A DNA stretch of 64,000 bases from Siphonodentalium dalli (Eukaryota; Mollusca; Scaphopoda; Gadilida; Siphonodentaliidae), in NCBI GenBank assembly GCA_032622095.1, contig CP136062.1, positions 56,341,849 to 56,405,848 on the forward strand, read 5' to 3'. Of the stretch, positions 1 through 12,006 are shown in pieces. How positions within the stretch are numbered: position 1 is the first letter of the stretch; each line of letters opens with the position of its first letter. The notes under the pieces are model-generated. The model did not search any database and had not been told where the DNA came from. It saw only the letters and a program-made list of their open reading frames with translations. The translations under genes were made by a program, and so were the position numbers.

Positions 1-780
1 TGGAGGCGGATGGGTTATCAGAAAAATCACCTTGTTATTTTTAACACTGGGCATTTGCTAATCTCTCTCAATTTCTTCTCATTTTTCCATCAAGGAAATC
101 CTAATTCCATATTGTATAAAATCATATCACCTACCCGTTTTCCATTTTTATTCAACTGTGAGCATCAAAACTGGAGCATCTTCAAATCAGCATTTCTGAA
201 AATAAACATATGCACAGAATTAAAATATTTCCAAATGGTGAAAATTGACAAATACGGTACATGTGAACTCAAGAAAATCTCGCTTTGATGTCATCTTTGA
301 CAAACGGAGTCTGTGGAAAAGATAAAGGCAAATTCTGGAGATATTGTATATGTAAAGTCTCGGAATCAAAATAAAACAGTCATTTTCACTTTATTTCAAG
401 CAACTGATGTATGGTATTAGCATACAATTAGCCCAACAATTCAGGAGCACAGCAAGGAAATAACTACTTTTCAGTGACAAAAACTCAATGGTTAGCAATT
501 GAACCATTGAGATTGCGTCTCCTGAACGACAATGGCCTCATTTATTTCATCCTAGCGGAAACACCACAAACATATTGCTATGCAGAAATTACAATGTACC
601 CTTGTTTATTGAGCTCCACTCCACATTATAATAAATATTTAGCTGCCTCTGTCCTAGACTAACAAGAGATTTGAAAATATACGAATTGGAGAGCTCATTC
701 GGTATCGATCCCGAATCAGATCGCCGATATCAACATCAAATCGAATCTTCGAAGGGCCCTAACTGAGAGTTTTTCCAACA
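1..780. other. No gene recognised
   Basis: AT-rich sequence with only short chance reading frames. I see no splice-bounded exon, repeat family member or RNA gene here. Confidence 0.5.
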
Positions 781-825
781 ACAGCCAAAATGTATGCACC
801 GGTAACAAGTTTTTTGTATGCGTCC

Positions 826-1107
826 TTAGGCTACAACGATAACCAACTTGAAGTTCCTAAATGTTTTTCCAATAGCCGGCTTGATTCCTTCGTTGGTATT
901 AGCGGTCTCGAGGTTGACATCTTCAGAGTCCTCCCCACAAATGCATGCTTTTTGGAGCCAAGTTGTCTTGTCAACAGAAAATTTCTTGATGAAATTGGTT
1001 CCCATATTATAGTTGTCGAGATCTGTCAATGCTTTTCCTTTCAGTCGGGTGCTACCGGTGGCTTGGAACACAGGACATACGAAACTTTGGTGACAAGCTG
1101 GCAACAT
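826..1107 (-). CDS. Possible coding fragment, unknown
   Basis: A 93-codon frame on the minus strand has a soluble, mixed composition, with a cysteine pair in ACICGEDSED, and is preceded by an AG that could be a splice acceptor. The overlapping + strand frame is similarly long, and a second minus frame reading CETTYDRCCQLVTKV runs through the 5' part. This could be a decayed exon or transposon fragment with a frameshift, or chance. I recognise no family. Confidence 0.15.
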   Translation of the reverse strand: MLPACHQSFVCPVFQATGSTRLKGKALTDLDNYNMGTNFIKKFSVDKTTWLQKACICGEDSEDVNLETANTNEGIKPAIGKTFRNFKLVIVVA

Positions 1108-1344
1108 CTGTCATAAGTGGTCTCACAATCAATACAATGTATACATGTATAAACCACCAGTATTCCATTTATTATTAGAAATTGATTTTTAAAACTCTAA
1201 AAGTTTCCACGACTAATTGCCGGTTATAGTAAAGACTGAGCAGAAATGAGCAGGGGGAAAAAAAAGACTAAAGGATGCATGGTAATGTATAAATTACCAT
1301 TTAAGTATTTTATTGTTGTTTTGTTTATCAAAACTCCACATAAG

Positions 1345-1470
1345 GCCAGAAGAAGCTAGAGCGATGCTCTTAATTAATCGACCGGTCCTCCTTAATGAGG
1401 TTGACCACCGGTATTACTGCGGCACTAGTACCTACTGCGTTCATGTGATAAACCGCAGTAAATTATACTG
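1345..1470. repeat. Dispersed repeat, copy 1 (shared with 26.1-26.4 kb)
   Basis: The stretch around 1360-1410, with ATGCTCTTAATTAATCGACC then CTCCTTAATGAGGTTGAC, reappears inverted at about 26300-26370. Both are followed by GC-richer sequence with repeated ACCGCGGT or ACTGCGG words. Confidence 0.55.
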
Positions 1471-1618
1471 CCGCCGACTGCGGTACCACCTCACAATTTC
1501 GGTTAAATAGTTTTCTTCGTGCAATGTTTGTGAATTTAATTTTTGTTGTGTCGTTATTATAACAACACCAGAGCTCGTGTTCGTTTTAGCCCCCATGATC
1601 ATTGTCATCGCATCACAT

Positions 1619-1703
1619 ATTGCTGAGGTGGGCAGATTGCTGGATCAAACTCATCCTGTGGCAGCTCGTTTGATCCGGCAATCTGCCCACCTCATCTCGA
1701 CAT
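1619..1703. repeat. Short hairpin
   Basis: GAGGTGGGCAGATTGC and its reverse complement GCAATCTGCCCACCTC face each other across about 45 bases, with inner pairing of GGATCAAAC and GTTTGATCC. It lies just outside the long inverted repeat that starts near 1735. Confidence 0.7.
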
Positions 1704-1734
1704 ACTACGACACGTATCAACACAGTTGTGATAA

Positions 1735-3412
1735 TATGGAAAGGAAGAATATGACACAAGACCTGACCAAACCGAGATTTTCCCCGGACAACACATACAT
1801 GTATACTAATGTGTCGCCTTGACATACCATTTACCTTCCCTTTCCAAAAAAGAGACAGACATTTAACGAGCCTTTTTCAAGATCAGGCGAACAACCCACA
1901 AAGTATTGCGGCCATTTTTGAGTCGGTTCGATCGAGTTCAGGGCATATTTTCCCCTCGATACTGCACAGTAGTCAGTATGCATGGAGCTTGATCGAACAG
2001 ACTAGTGTTGAAACGATTAGTGGTTTTAAGGAATCGACTAGTCGCCAGAGGGAATCGACTACTAGTCGACTAGTCGGACCCCTTCCGAAATTTACCGTTT
2101 TGTGCCCATATACGTACATAATTTGCCGTTTGTTTTGAGTAACCAACTTTGCATTTTCGAACGCAAAGCAAGAAGTGATTTAACACTATTTGCCGTGATT
2201 ATTTGGCTTAATATCACTGAAGGTTAATAGGTTATTAATTTGTCCCAGACTCCCAGGTATATGATGTATTATGATAATCAAATTACCACCCAGTTGATGT
2301 ATGTATCTAAACCGTGGTGACAAACACCTCATCGATCAAGGACATCAAGGAAGCGCCACGGATTACGGAGCAGGAGTGCGTGCAACAAACGGAACCGGTG
2401 CATTATTCTACACTGTATATGCTTTGTGTAAAAATGTTCCTTTAAAATTGATATGGTATGGTCTACCGGCCCGAACCGGTTCTTACATGTACATGTACTT
2501 CCAATCGAACATCGTTGTTTTCAAACTTGCCCAGTGTGATTGTCACTGATTGACTTCACAAATTTGCGTACATAAAGAAATGCAGGATATTTTGAGAAAC
2601 GACCTTTATTATCTCCGACAGAGTCAAACAAAAGTTACAAAATAAATGTTATAACAGCTGTAACAGCAGGAAATTGGGAAAATATCACACAATTTGACAA
2701 ATAAACTTTAAAGGCATACTGAGATGGTGCTTCAGTAAACAAATAAATTATGTAACACCTGTTTACTGAAGCACTATACAAGTTATCACTCAGATCAATT
2801 GCGTCACGCCGAAACAGACACGGTCGCGATAGGCGCCGATTCTTTGAAGTTCATTATCAAAGACGGCCGTCTTTGATAATCAACTTCAAAGAATAAGCCG
2901 CCGCCGCGCCGACAGATACATTGAGTTGAGGTCACCGGGTTTTGCGCTCGTGCATGACTACCGAGTACTGAAAGCAGCAATCACCGCATCAAAGGGACAA
3001 CAAAGAAGGCTTTAACAAGTTAATTGTGATTGTGTATTTCGATAGCCTAACTGTTTAAATTGTTTGGTAATTCGGCAACGGCAGCTACGGCACTGCTTTC
3101 GCAATGGCATAATGGTGGTAGGTGTGTCCCGACTAGTCGACTAGCAGATTTCGGGATCAACTAATTTAATAATCGCGTCGATTTCGACTAGTCGATTAAT
3201 CGTTTCAACACTAGAACAGACGCGAAAAATGACAGACATCTTCGGGGGTCAATCGGCCGATTAAGTAAAAGGCTCATTAAATGTCTCTTTTTTTGGGAAA
3301 AGGAAGGTAAATGGTGATGCATTAGTATATATGCACATATTTTGTCAGGGGAACATTGAGGTTTGGTCGTGTCTTACCGCTATGTCATATTCTTCCTTTC
3401 CGGACTTGAAGC
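1735..3412. mobile_element. Element with about 300-bp inverted repeats
   Basis: The left arm, about 1735-2085, and the right arm, about 3120-3412, are diverged reverse complements. Shared landmarks are the GGAAAGGAAGAATATGAC block, the run ending in AGAGACAGACATTTAA, and the inner ACTAGTCGACTAGTCGG motif. The interior of about 1 kb has no convincing gene. It contains a hairpin at 2724-2776 and a palindrome at 2852-2897. The structure fits a non-autonomous DNA transposon with long TIRs. The target duplication was not resolved. Confidence 0.55.
2852..2897. repeat. Palindrome inside the inverted-repeat element
   Basis: TTCTTTGAAGTT and AACTTCAAAGAA flank an inner pair TATCAAAGAC / GTCTTTGATA centred on GGCC. 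It could extrude as a cruciform. Confidence 0.7.
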
Positions 3413-3477
3413 AACCTCGCCCATTACAGGCATCTCAGATATTTCGCCGGGATATCTTCATCCCGTAGATTTTTGAC

Positions 3478-3930
3478 TATTATTCCCACTTTAGAGGGCG
3501 TTCTCTAGTAGATTAACAGTATTTTACCTGCATGATAAGATTCCATAATTGACCGGAAGCGGGCGGCGGGCATTATTGAAGCTTTTTTTTGCATTAACAC
3601 TTGCTTCCGGTTAAGTCACTGATCACGTGATCACTAGAGGACAGAGTAGTAATAGTAATAACATGATTTTGTCCGGTATCATGGTTTATTAACGGCCCTC
3701 GAGGAATGATTAACATCCCTCGGTCCTATTACTATTAGCGGCACTCGACTGAGTCTCGGGGACTGAGTCTCGGGCCTCTAATAGGCCCTCGGGCTGTTAA
3801 TAATTACTGTCGGGCCCTTAATAAGCCATAACGCCCTCAAAAATCATGTTATTGGTATATTATTTCCACCTATAAGGGCGTTCTCTAGAATATTAATGAT
3901 GTTTTATCCTGCGATAAAATCCCATAACAC
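3478..3930. repeat. Paired direct repeats around an inverted repeat
   Basis: A block with AGGGCGTTCTCTAG and a downstream GATTAA/ATTAA plus TTTTA-CCTG-like tail occurs at about 3478-3550 and again at 3858-3930. Between them, sequences near 3658-3710 and 3800-3850 (ATAACATGATTTTG, GGTTTATTAACGGCCCTC) pair in inverted orientation. This looks like a small composite repeat, family unknown. Confidence 0.5.
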
Positions 3931-4745
3931 TAACTAAATTACGTGAATATGTAAGTTAATGGGATATGCTTGTCGTTAGCACGAGATGGCCCGACACGTC
4001 ACCAGACTGCCGATGAATTTTTCGGAATTTCTTTATTCTAATAAAGCTTTTTAACGAAGAAATACCTGATTGCCATGTGTTACATAGAACACATACCTAA
4101 CTAAATGGTATCCTAAGGTAAACACAGGTATATATTATTTCAATTTAAGCATTATTACGCGAGTTATTTGGTCTCAGATGCCGGTGATATTTTGCCTGGA
4201 TTTTTCCCCTTGACGGCTACCGGCCCCATTCCCCTACCCCTAGCGGAAACCCTGTATAACAAGTATAGATATATAAATATAACAAGAATGCAGCTTGACA
4301 GTTCTGTAGAGGGACAAGATAGTAAACAAACCTAGCTTAGTAATGACTACTAAATAGATACTCGTACCTTTATATATATATATACAAACATGAATAATCA
4401 ACCCGTGCTATCCCACCCTCCTCCCTCAACAGGACTGTCATGTTGCTTAAGAGATACTAGTAAGAGAACCAACAGCTCTTCGCCACCTGCATATACACAC
4501 TGCTGCCATGTATGGCCGGCTTTAGACTGGCATGTCCATGACCGAAAGATGGAATCCCTAAATACAGGCAGCAGCGACAATATATGCAGCTGGCCAAGTA
4601 CTGTCATCGTACATAGAAAGATAGAGAGGAAAATAGAGTAGTAGAAGAGAAATGAATACGCTCGTCTGACAAGTCATGCCATCGATTGCCATCATGGAGC
4701 GCACAGGAAAGCAAGCCAAAGCTTGCTTATTTCCACTGTGGTCCT
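3931..4745. other. No gene recognised
   Basis: AT-rich intergenic sequence with a short (TA)n tract near 4372-4384. Nothing else supported. Confidence 0.5.
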
Positions 4746-4868
4746 CAGCCCTCATAATTGGCTACGGCAATCGGCAATGCCGAAGCCATTTGCTGAAGCA
4801 AACTGGGCCACGATAAAGGGTTGCCGTAGCAGATTGCCGAAGCCAAATAATCTGAATTAAAAGGGCTG
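4746..4868. mobile_element. Short MITE with CAGCCCT/AGGGCTG ends, copy 1
   Basis: A 123-bp unit starts CAGCCCTCATAATTG and ends AAAAGGGCTG. It is flanked on both sides by GGTCCT, consistent with a target duplication. A second copy lies at 26962-27084 inside MAF1 intron 3. The interior has an imperfect hairpin built on GGCAATC/GATTGCC. Confidence 0.75.
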
Positions 4869-5485
4869 GGTCCTTAATGGTAACCGACCACATGACTGAC
4901 CAGGCCACAGCGGTGCGTATAAAAGCCGAATACAACCGAACATAACCGAACACAAGTCCAAATAATGGGAAATATAACGAATAAAGTTCATAGGGGTGTG
5001 TATTCATGTTCACACTATTAATATACGAAGTTTGGTGGAGTTCGGGCCAATAATAAGTGTTTTATTCGATATTTTGTAAAACGCGTTCAGTGTTCGGCAT
5101 AGAAAAGCCGAACACAAGCTTCTCTCGTGGATTAGTCTATAACGGCTGTCTAGCTAGGTGATAATTAATATCAGATATATGGTCACTAAGCCGAAAGGCT
5201 TTAATTGTTGTTGGTGGCGGTCTCTCACCTATTGTAGTTCAGTGTTTTGACAGTTAGTTGCAATCAGTATTTGATGGCGCTATACTATTATAGAAACAAC
5301 ATGCTTTTGGTGGGCCCCGCCATGAAAGACAACGTACGATTGTAAAAACAATATTGGAGTGACAAGAAAGTGAGTTCATGGTGCAATATCCGAGAAGTTC
5401 TTTATAAGAATGTGGTATGATATTATTTGGCAAATCACAATCTCAGCAGTATTTGGCATTCTGATCACAATTCTGAAAATTCTAC

Positions 5486-5746
5486 ATGCCTAATTCCAAA
5501 TTGATTTACCCATGTGGTGTTTGTTCCCAGGAATGTCACGAGATACGCAGCATCGGCTGCGATATGTGTGACCGATGGTTTCATGTAGAGTGCCAGCAAT
5601 TGAAAATCAATGACTTTTTACTAAGTCATCGCTTGGTGACCAATTTAATTTATGCCAGAATCTTCGGCAAATTTCGACTGACGGACGTTTGGCGATACCG
5701 AAAACCGCGGCTATGGCCAAGAAGCCATGTCAGACTAAAAGAGTAA
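5486..5746 (+). pseudogene. PHD-type zinc finger fragment, transposon-like
   Basis: The 86-codon frame begins with a cysteine-rich core of PHD type: C10-x2-C13, C25-x2-C28, H33-x2-C36, with the typical CDxCDRWFHVEC signature around residues 25-36. The C-terminal CxxC of a complete finger is not seen in the remaining 50 residues, which look degraded. PHD fingers of this YPCGVC style are common in proteins of animal LINE elements and also occur in some DNA transposons. The element carries no recognisable reverse transcriptase or transposase within the surrounding inverted repeats. I call it a decayed mobile-element protein; a host exon is less likely, because no strong splice sites bound it. 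Confidence 0.6.
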
Positions 5747-6022
5747 AGGCATGCAAAACTAGATCAATCAACCCTAGCAAGCGTCAAAATGTATCTTGGC
5801 GCAAAATAATTATTCCTTTCATATCACATTCCTGTCATATCAGGCACATTTTTGAAAACGATCTTAAATTCCTGCATATCAGACTTTTAAAAAGATACAA
5901 TACGAAACGCTCTTTATTCGTATTCAGACAATTCATTTCAATTCAATCGGTATTCGATGCATGTGTTTCTACGATAAGTTGAACACTGGCTTTATATCGG
6001 CTTCCACCATACAGCATGATAT

Positions 6023-6039
6023 GGGGGGGGGGGGGGGGG
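6023..6039 (+). repeat. G17 homopolymer
   Basis: Uninterrupted run of 17 G inside the inverted-repeat element. It could also be an assembly-length uncertainty. Confidence 0.9.
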
Positions 6040-6639
6040 TAACATTTTAGTGAGAATGCAGACGAAAATGGACAACAAAACACGTTTTTTCTCGCGAATT
6101 AAACCTGCCAAATCCCTTCTGGCAGATATTAATTATCATCTATCAGCGGATAATCTAATCATGGACAGAAGTTTGTGTTCGGCTTTTCTATGCCAAACAC
6201 AAACGCGTTATACAAAACACCCAACAAAACACTCATTATTGAACCAAACTTCGTATAGTAATAGTATGAACGTGAATACATATGCCTATGAACTTTACAA
6301 GGTGGTCTTATATTTAGTAGACTGTATATAGAGTTATATATCCCAAACGCCAGCTAACGCCACATCTATGCATATATATGTGTTAATTAATTACCGGTGA
6401 CTGAGTGTCGAACATAAACTTAAGTTCGGCTTTTCTATGCCGAACACTAAACGCGTTTTACAAAATATCGAATAAAACACTTATTATTGGCCCGAACTCC
6501 ACCAAAGTTCGTATAGTAATAGTGTGAACATGAATACATATGCCTATGAACTTTATTCGTGAAATTTCCCATTATTTGGACTTGTGTTCGGTTATGTTCG
6601 GTTGTGTTCGGCTTTTATGAGCTCCCGGCCACAGCACAA

Positions 6640-6870
6640 GTTCTCATAAGGTCGTACAGTATTATAAATAGCATGATTCACACCATTAAATTAATAATAT
6701 ACAAAGTCAGATTCCTCAGTACCTAAAATTTTATCGAATAATTCCTGTTTTATTAGGTGATTCCATGTAGCCAACTTGCAGTTAGGTTCAATATATTTTA
6801 CATAATTATTCCACAACGTGGATTCTAGTGCCAATAAACTTATCTTATCTTATTCCTGTGTAGAAAAAGC
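6640..6870 (+). repeat. Possible LINE 3' tail
   Basis: The segment ends AATAAACTTATCTTATCTTA, a short TTATC repeat after an AATAAA-like word. Several CR1/jockey-type LINEs end in this way. No coding remnant was found just upstream, so the call is tentative. Confidence 0.3.
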
Positions 6871-7156
6871 TATTATAACCAAATACCCTAACATGAGGCA
6901 AAGATAATCTAAAGATTCCAGACCGGAGATTATATTTACTATCTAGAATTACCTGTCAACTCCCCTTTCGGGTAATATTACAGACAGGGTCCAGCTCTCG
7001 ACTGTGGTCGGTGCTTTGGTGGGCTACTCTAACCTACAGCCGGGTTCTTTAACTTGCACATAGTCACCCATGTACACGGGTCAGCCATTTATGTCGGGTC
7101 CCGATCCGACAGCGTACCGCACTCACGACAACATACCTGGACATGATGTCGCCGTG

Positions 7157-7589
7157 AAGGGAAGTCAGTTTTGTATTCAGATATATATTGTGTGATCACG
7201 AATGAGACTTTTCAGTCGTACAACTAGTCCAACAAATTAGACTATTCGGATTAATACATATTTTAATATTTGGACATTTACGATTGTATTACTCCTTGAA
7301 GGATTAAATGGTCCATAAATTAAATGTCCAAATATTAAAATTCCAATTAATCCGAAAGTCTAATTTGTTGGACTATCGTACAACGTGGTAATCTGACCAA
7401 GTTTGGATTTTTGTCATAATACCCGACCGGGAATCGATCGCCGGACCTTTACTAGCCTGGGGTCTCCATTATTGTCAATGTAATTAGACAGTATGTATTC
7501 AGACTAGACCTTTACTGTTTACACTTACTAAGTTACAGGCTTTAGCACGAGAGACCAGTACGCTATCCACTCGGCCACTGACTTCCCTT
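7157..7589. mobile_element. TIR element containing a tRNA-like segment
   Basis: Perfect 13-bp terminal repeats (AAGGGAAGTCAGT at 7157-7169, reverse complement at 7577-7589) bound 433 bp. The left half holds an inverted repeat (about 7217-7282 with 7310-7385, CCAACAAATTAGACT). On the minus strand, an A-box TGGCCGAGTGG (7567-7577) and a B-box-like GATCGATTCCC (about 7428-7440) resemble a tRNA-Leu/Ser gene, but they lie about 130 bp apart, too far for an intact tRNA. Confidence 0.45.
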
Positions 7590-8104
7590 TACAATGAGTG
7601 TTCGATGCAATTTTAATGTAGTGCTAAATACACAAAAATGTGACACATATATAAAATAATAAATTTATACAAGCAGTAATACAAATATCAAACACGAATA
7701 ACAAATGTTTTAATTTTCAATTCACGTTAGAATTTTCTCCGCACGTGTTGCGAGTTCGAAAAGTGCCCACTTTCAGTTTTAGTATCCGTTTCGTTGAAAA
7801 AAAATGTCATTGTCTAACTTCTGCTAACAAACGAATTAAATACCCGACGCAAACAATTACATTAGTTATATTAACAAAGAGTGTACCATTTCTGGACATT
7901 TTTATCAAGAATGAAAAGAAAATTTCTGCTAAAAAACATAAAAAAGAATCACCGTTTTGGCTGTGCTGGAGCTAAAAATAAACTGAAATTTCATTGGTCA
8001 GATTATTATCCGGGCACCTGCATCTCGGGCAAAATTTTCGCTATTTGAAAACTACAACCGGGAGATGGATAATTATCCTGCGAAAATCAATGACCGTGTC
8101 GTGG

Positions 8105-8400
8105 GAGAGGGGTGTTGGGGTAGAATGGGGGGGGGGGGTAGTAAACATTTGCAGGAAGGTATGCCGTTTTTTGGCATCTGGCATTTTCGGGGTCCAACCA
8201 TTACCAAATCTACAAATAAAATATTTCTAACTCACAATTTTTTGACACCCGTCCCCAAATTTAACTAATTTTGGTCCGAAACACCCTAAAAGTCATAAAT
8301 CACTGCGCATTTCGCCGCTCATACCACTGGGAACTGATCTCCTTTATTCCAAATGACAGTTTAATGAGTTTTAGCAGCTATATTAAAAAAAAATAAAAAA
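8105..8400 (+). repeat. Dispersed G-rich/C-rich repeat, copy 1
   Basis: A G-run is followed by TTTGCAGGAAGGTATGCCG, TTGGCATCTGGCATTTTCGG, then CACCC-rich sequence and AATTTGGTC. The same order occurs at 8990-9255, and the core GGCATACCTTCCTGCA occurs inverted at 10365-10381. Confidence 0.75.
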
Positions 8401-8989
8401 TATTCAAATAATGACTGATAGGTATTTGTCTGGTTATTCACCAATTTCGGTGCGGTGAGTCACATTTTCTTTCTATGTATATATGCCTCACTTTTGTGTC
8501 AAATGGTAACAGAATCGTTCGCTTTATGATGCAAGCATGACATTTGGCATGAACGTTTTTTTCCGACAAACCATCCATATATGGTCGACAGATTAAAAAT
8601 GGCCGCCGTTTTCAGCTTGTATACTCAATAATATAAATATATATTATATATATTTCAGCTTGTATACTCAATAATATAGATATATATTATATACGAATAA
8701 GTTGTCTTCCGTTCCGTTTTTCCTTGTTCGAAAATTTTATATTTCGGTATGAAATAAATGTTGTTGTATAGTGACCAACAACTTACTCTTTCCACAGTGC
8801 ACACCCCATGCATATGCTCCTAGATCCAAAATAGCCGCCGTCCAGAGGGATTAAAAGAATAGGGGATACATGTCATGTTTCGCCCCCCCCCCTTGACCGA
8901 TTTAGGTCAAACAAAGGGTGGTCGGAAGGCAGCATGCATGCAACTGTTAATCGCTCTGCTCTGTATTTTTTGCTATTTTAATTGAGATA

Positions 8990-9255
8990 GTTTGGGGGGT
9001 GGTAAAAAAATTTGCAGGAAGGTATGCCGTTTTTTTTTTTTTTTGGCATCTGGCATTTTCGGGGACCCACCATCCCCAAACCTGCAATTTTTTTTTTACT
9101 CCCTATTTGTTTGCACCCACCCCCAAAATTTCACTAAATTTGGTCTGAAACCGCATACAACTCTACTGATATCACTCATATGACTGGGAATGATCTCATT
9201 TAGTTCAAATAACAGTTCAACCTGTTTCAGAAGCTGTTTTAATTGAAAAAAAATG
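8990..9255 (+). repeat. Dispersed G-rich/C-rich repeat, copy 2
   Basis: Aligned by eye to copy 1 over its whole length, with expanded T tracts. The two copies lie about 0.9 kb apart in the same orientation. Confidence 0.75.
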
Positions 9256-10317
9256 TGTTATAAATTGCTGATCATCTGTAAACCTAGGTCATTGCATGTG
9301 CAGGATACACACAATTTCATAATTTCTAACTATTTCCTGATTTGTTTGTCAACCGGCCCATAATAATTATCTAACATATTCCACTTATGTTAGTCTACTG
9401 GAGCAACTTACTTCTATTTATACTAAACTAGCAGAACAGCGTCAGAGATGCCTGTGGCTCTCTTTGTGGGACTTCGCGCATATTTTGATCTTAGACGGAG
9501 CCTTATAATAATTTATTTAGCGGCGGCCCCTTTGTGCGCTTCAAAGCTGCTTCAAGCAAATTTAATCGTTGAAACATTTTGATTTATATATATTGTTTTA
9601 AATTTTTTTTTTAGATTGCACTCCTTGCTCAATTTAACAAAACCAATTTTATTTTCTATTTTTTACTTCAATATTTTGAAAAACTAACACCATTATAACA
9701 TCCGCCAGGGTACCCCGAGTCACCACACAAAATTTGGTTGAACTCAGTCCAGGGGTCTGAGAGAAAAATACGGACAGACCCTACTATATATAAATGTTGT
9801 TCGGTGTAGTATAACCTTGATTTGGCTGTAGGTGCACCGTTGGGTATATACAGATGACAAGCATGCAGTCACAGCACTATACCAGACATTGATACTTAGG
9901 TCTTGCGAGAGATCATCTGATATGATAGACATCCAATAATTCACTGATTGGGTTGATGCCCTGATGACAGTTATGTTCTAGCCGTTGATAGTCCCATTAA
10001 TGTTTGAGACAGTTGCTCGCTCTTTTTCCATGCACATACTGATCTAGGCTATATAGTTACATCAAGACAAGTTTATTTATTTCAGTTTTACATTTCTCGA
10101 AGCTTCTTTCCGTATAGGGTGTCGGGAAGGAATTTTTCCACCTCACCGTCCCATATATGCAATATGCCATAGCTTAATGTCATCTCCACTAAGGCCCATA
10201 TGAGGTCCCAGTAACACAAATATGGTGTTTTAGCTGTTATAAATTCTTATAATATGACTGTTACAAATGTCAAATAAGGGCACAAAAGGTCTTTAGTAAA
10301 AACAAAATTGCATGAGG
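9256..10317. other. No gene recognised
   Basis: AT-rich intergenic sequence. I see no exon, RNA gene or known repeat. Confidence 0.5.
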
Positions 10318-10405
10318 TTGTAAAAAAAAAAAAAATTATTGCCCCTTGTCCACCACCCACCCCGGCATACCTTCCTGCAATTTTTTTTATTACCCATCCC
10401 CCCTG
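10318..10405 (-). repeat. Dispersed G-rich/C-rich repeat, inverted fragment
   Basis: Poly-A, then CCACCCACCCCGGCATACC and a T tract: the reverse complement of the core of the 8.1 and 9.0 kb copies. Confidence 0.65.
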
Positions 10406-10994
10406 GATATTTAAACTTAAAATATTGAATTAACTGCATAGTCAGGGAACTATAAATTTGAAAAAGGCGACACTAATTAAATTCATTATGATTTATTGAC
10501 GGCTGATGAGACCCTCAAGAGCTCGATCGATAATAACAAATCAAAAATATACAAACGATGAGAAAGCACACAGTGACATCATGCAAATAATTCAAATCAA
10601 ATTAAGTCTAATTCATGCATGCAAAATTCAAATAAATGAGTAATGGTTAAATAACAACTAACTGCAGTGTCATTAAAGGGACGTGTGGCCTTCGTTGTAG
10701 GTTATATGATTTAGGAATAACATTTATCAAATTATGATAATTTCCTCAAGAATATACTAATAGCATAGCAAAATGATGATATGAATGCGATGTTATTCAC
10801 AAAACACGCTTTGTGTCCGAGAAATTACAAGTCGAGTGTTGTTCAATACGTCGGTTATAAAACCCCTAATTTGGTGCGTCTACAACTTAAAATTTACAAT
10901 ACTCCTCATAGTAAATTACTTATTTGGTATATATCTATACATGTATTACCATATATAGATTAGGAGAAAATACCACATCGCAACGGAACAGTTG
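10406..10994. other. No gene recognised
   Basis: AT-rich sequence with only short chance frames. Confidence 0.45.
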
Positions 10995-11235
10995 CATTGG
11001 ACGATCCGGTATATAGTTCTATAAACAAACGGTTCTGTAACGGTTTTGATGTTGTTTACATGCATAACAAAGCGTACAAACATGACAATAACATGATAAT
11101 GTACTCGATATTTATGATTGGTATAAGAATTACATATATCTATTATATAATGTTCTTTCTGTTTATGGCGCTTTTAGTAGATGTGACTATTTTAACAGCT
11201 ATGCCCATGCGAAAGCCGCCCGTATATCTTTAAGG
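10995..11235 (+). repeat. Dispersed repeat, copy 1 (shared with 52.65-52.86 kb)
   Basis: Shared blocks with 52650-52860 include GATCCGGTA, TTTTGATGTT-GTTTACAT, CATAACAAAGCGTA, GTTCT-TCTGTTTATGGCG and GATGTGACTATTTTAACAG, ending CGCCCGTAT-ATCTTTAA. The last word ends in TTAA, as in other families here. Confidence 0.7.
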
Positions 11236-11399
11236 ATAAATGATCAATGATGTTATTATCTTGTTGGAAATTAAGGAATATATATATTATATGATGGAAT
11301 TAGACTCTAAAATAGGGTTGGGATGAATCTTTTGGCTTTAAAGCTATAGTCTTTATAAAATCAAAGTTGGTCGGCCCAGCTCTTGTGAAGGCAAATCAA

Positions 11400-11865
11400 T
11401 TAAAGATGCATAATCCGAATTAATGCTCCCAATTTACTATTTCTTTGGCCTCGTGGGTAAACAATATTTGATTCGAGTCGAGAAACCCACCCATCAAAGC
11501 TCGATCAGAAGGGTCAGATATCGATTTTTGAAATTTGTTATTTCTCGAGATGTGTGTACTTATTTGTGGCCGGTAAAAAGTCGTCAAACCGATGGTCTCG
11601 GACCAAATTGCGGATGAAAATGAATAACTCTAAAATCAAGTGGCTTTGAAATTTGGATATTTGAAAATCCGACCATATTTCGTTGAACAAAATTATGATA
11701 AATAACACGTTTTGGGCAATTTTATATACTATAGTTGACTGTGGTTAACATTATTTCTGGGCAATTAATCGATTTTGATAACTGAAGCGGCATTTAAAAT
11801 GTGTTGTTGTTGTTGATATCTGATTATATGGGGACCATCGAAACGGATTGAGTGTATACCTTTAA
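11400..11865 (+). mobile_element. TTAA-bounded 'GATTCGAGTCGAG' family, copy 1
   Basis: Begins TTAAAGATGCATAATCCG and ends GATTGAGTGTATACCTTTAA. Internal landmarks are TTTGATTCGAGTCGAG, AAGCTC, GATATCGATTTTTGAAAT, GGATGAA-ATGAATAACTC and TGGGGACCATCGAA. No coding capacity. A second copy in opposite orientation lies 140 bp away. Confidence 0.75.
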
Positions 11866-12006
11866 TGACTAAAAAAAAAACTCCCGCGAAATCAAGCCGC
11901 GGCAAAACTACTCACACGAATGAACCAATTAATGATGCATGCTATATATGTCATATATTGCGGCTAAGCAATCGTGGCTAATAACTGAGCATGGTGTTGA
12001 ACATTG

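Larger units (their letters stand above)
4921..6619. mobile_element. Element with about 198-bp inverted repeats around a PHD finger
   Basis: The left arm (4921-5118) and right arm (6421-6619) are clearly reverse complements; shared words are AAAGCCGAACAC, ACGCGTTTTACAAAATATCG and GGCCCGAACTCCACC. A third partial copy in the right-arm orientation lies at 6168-6302. The interior has a PHD-finger fragment at 5486 and a 17-G tract. This may be a DNA transposon, or a LINE fragment trapped between inverted repeats. Confidence 0.6.

Noticed and set aside
7428-7577. Functional tRNA gene
   Set aside because: Only A and B boxes are seen, at a spacing too large for a tRNA, and no acceptor stem can be paired.
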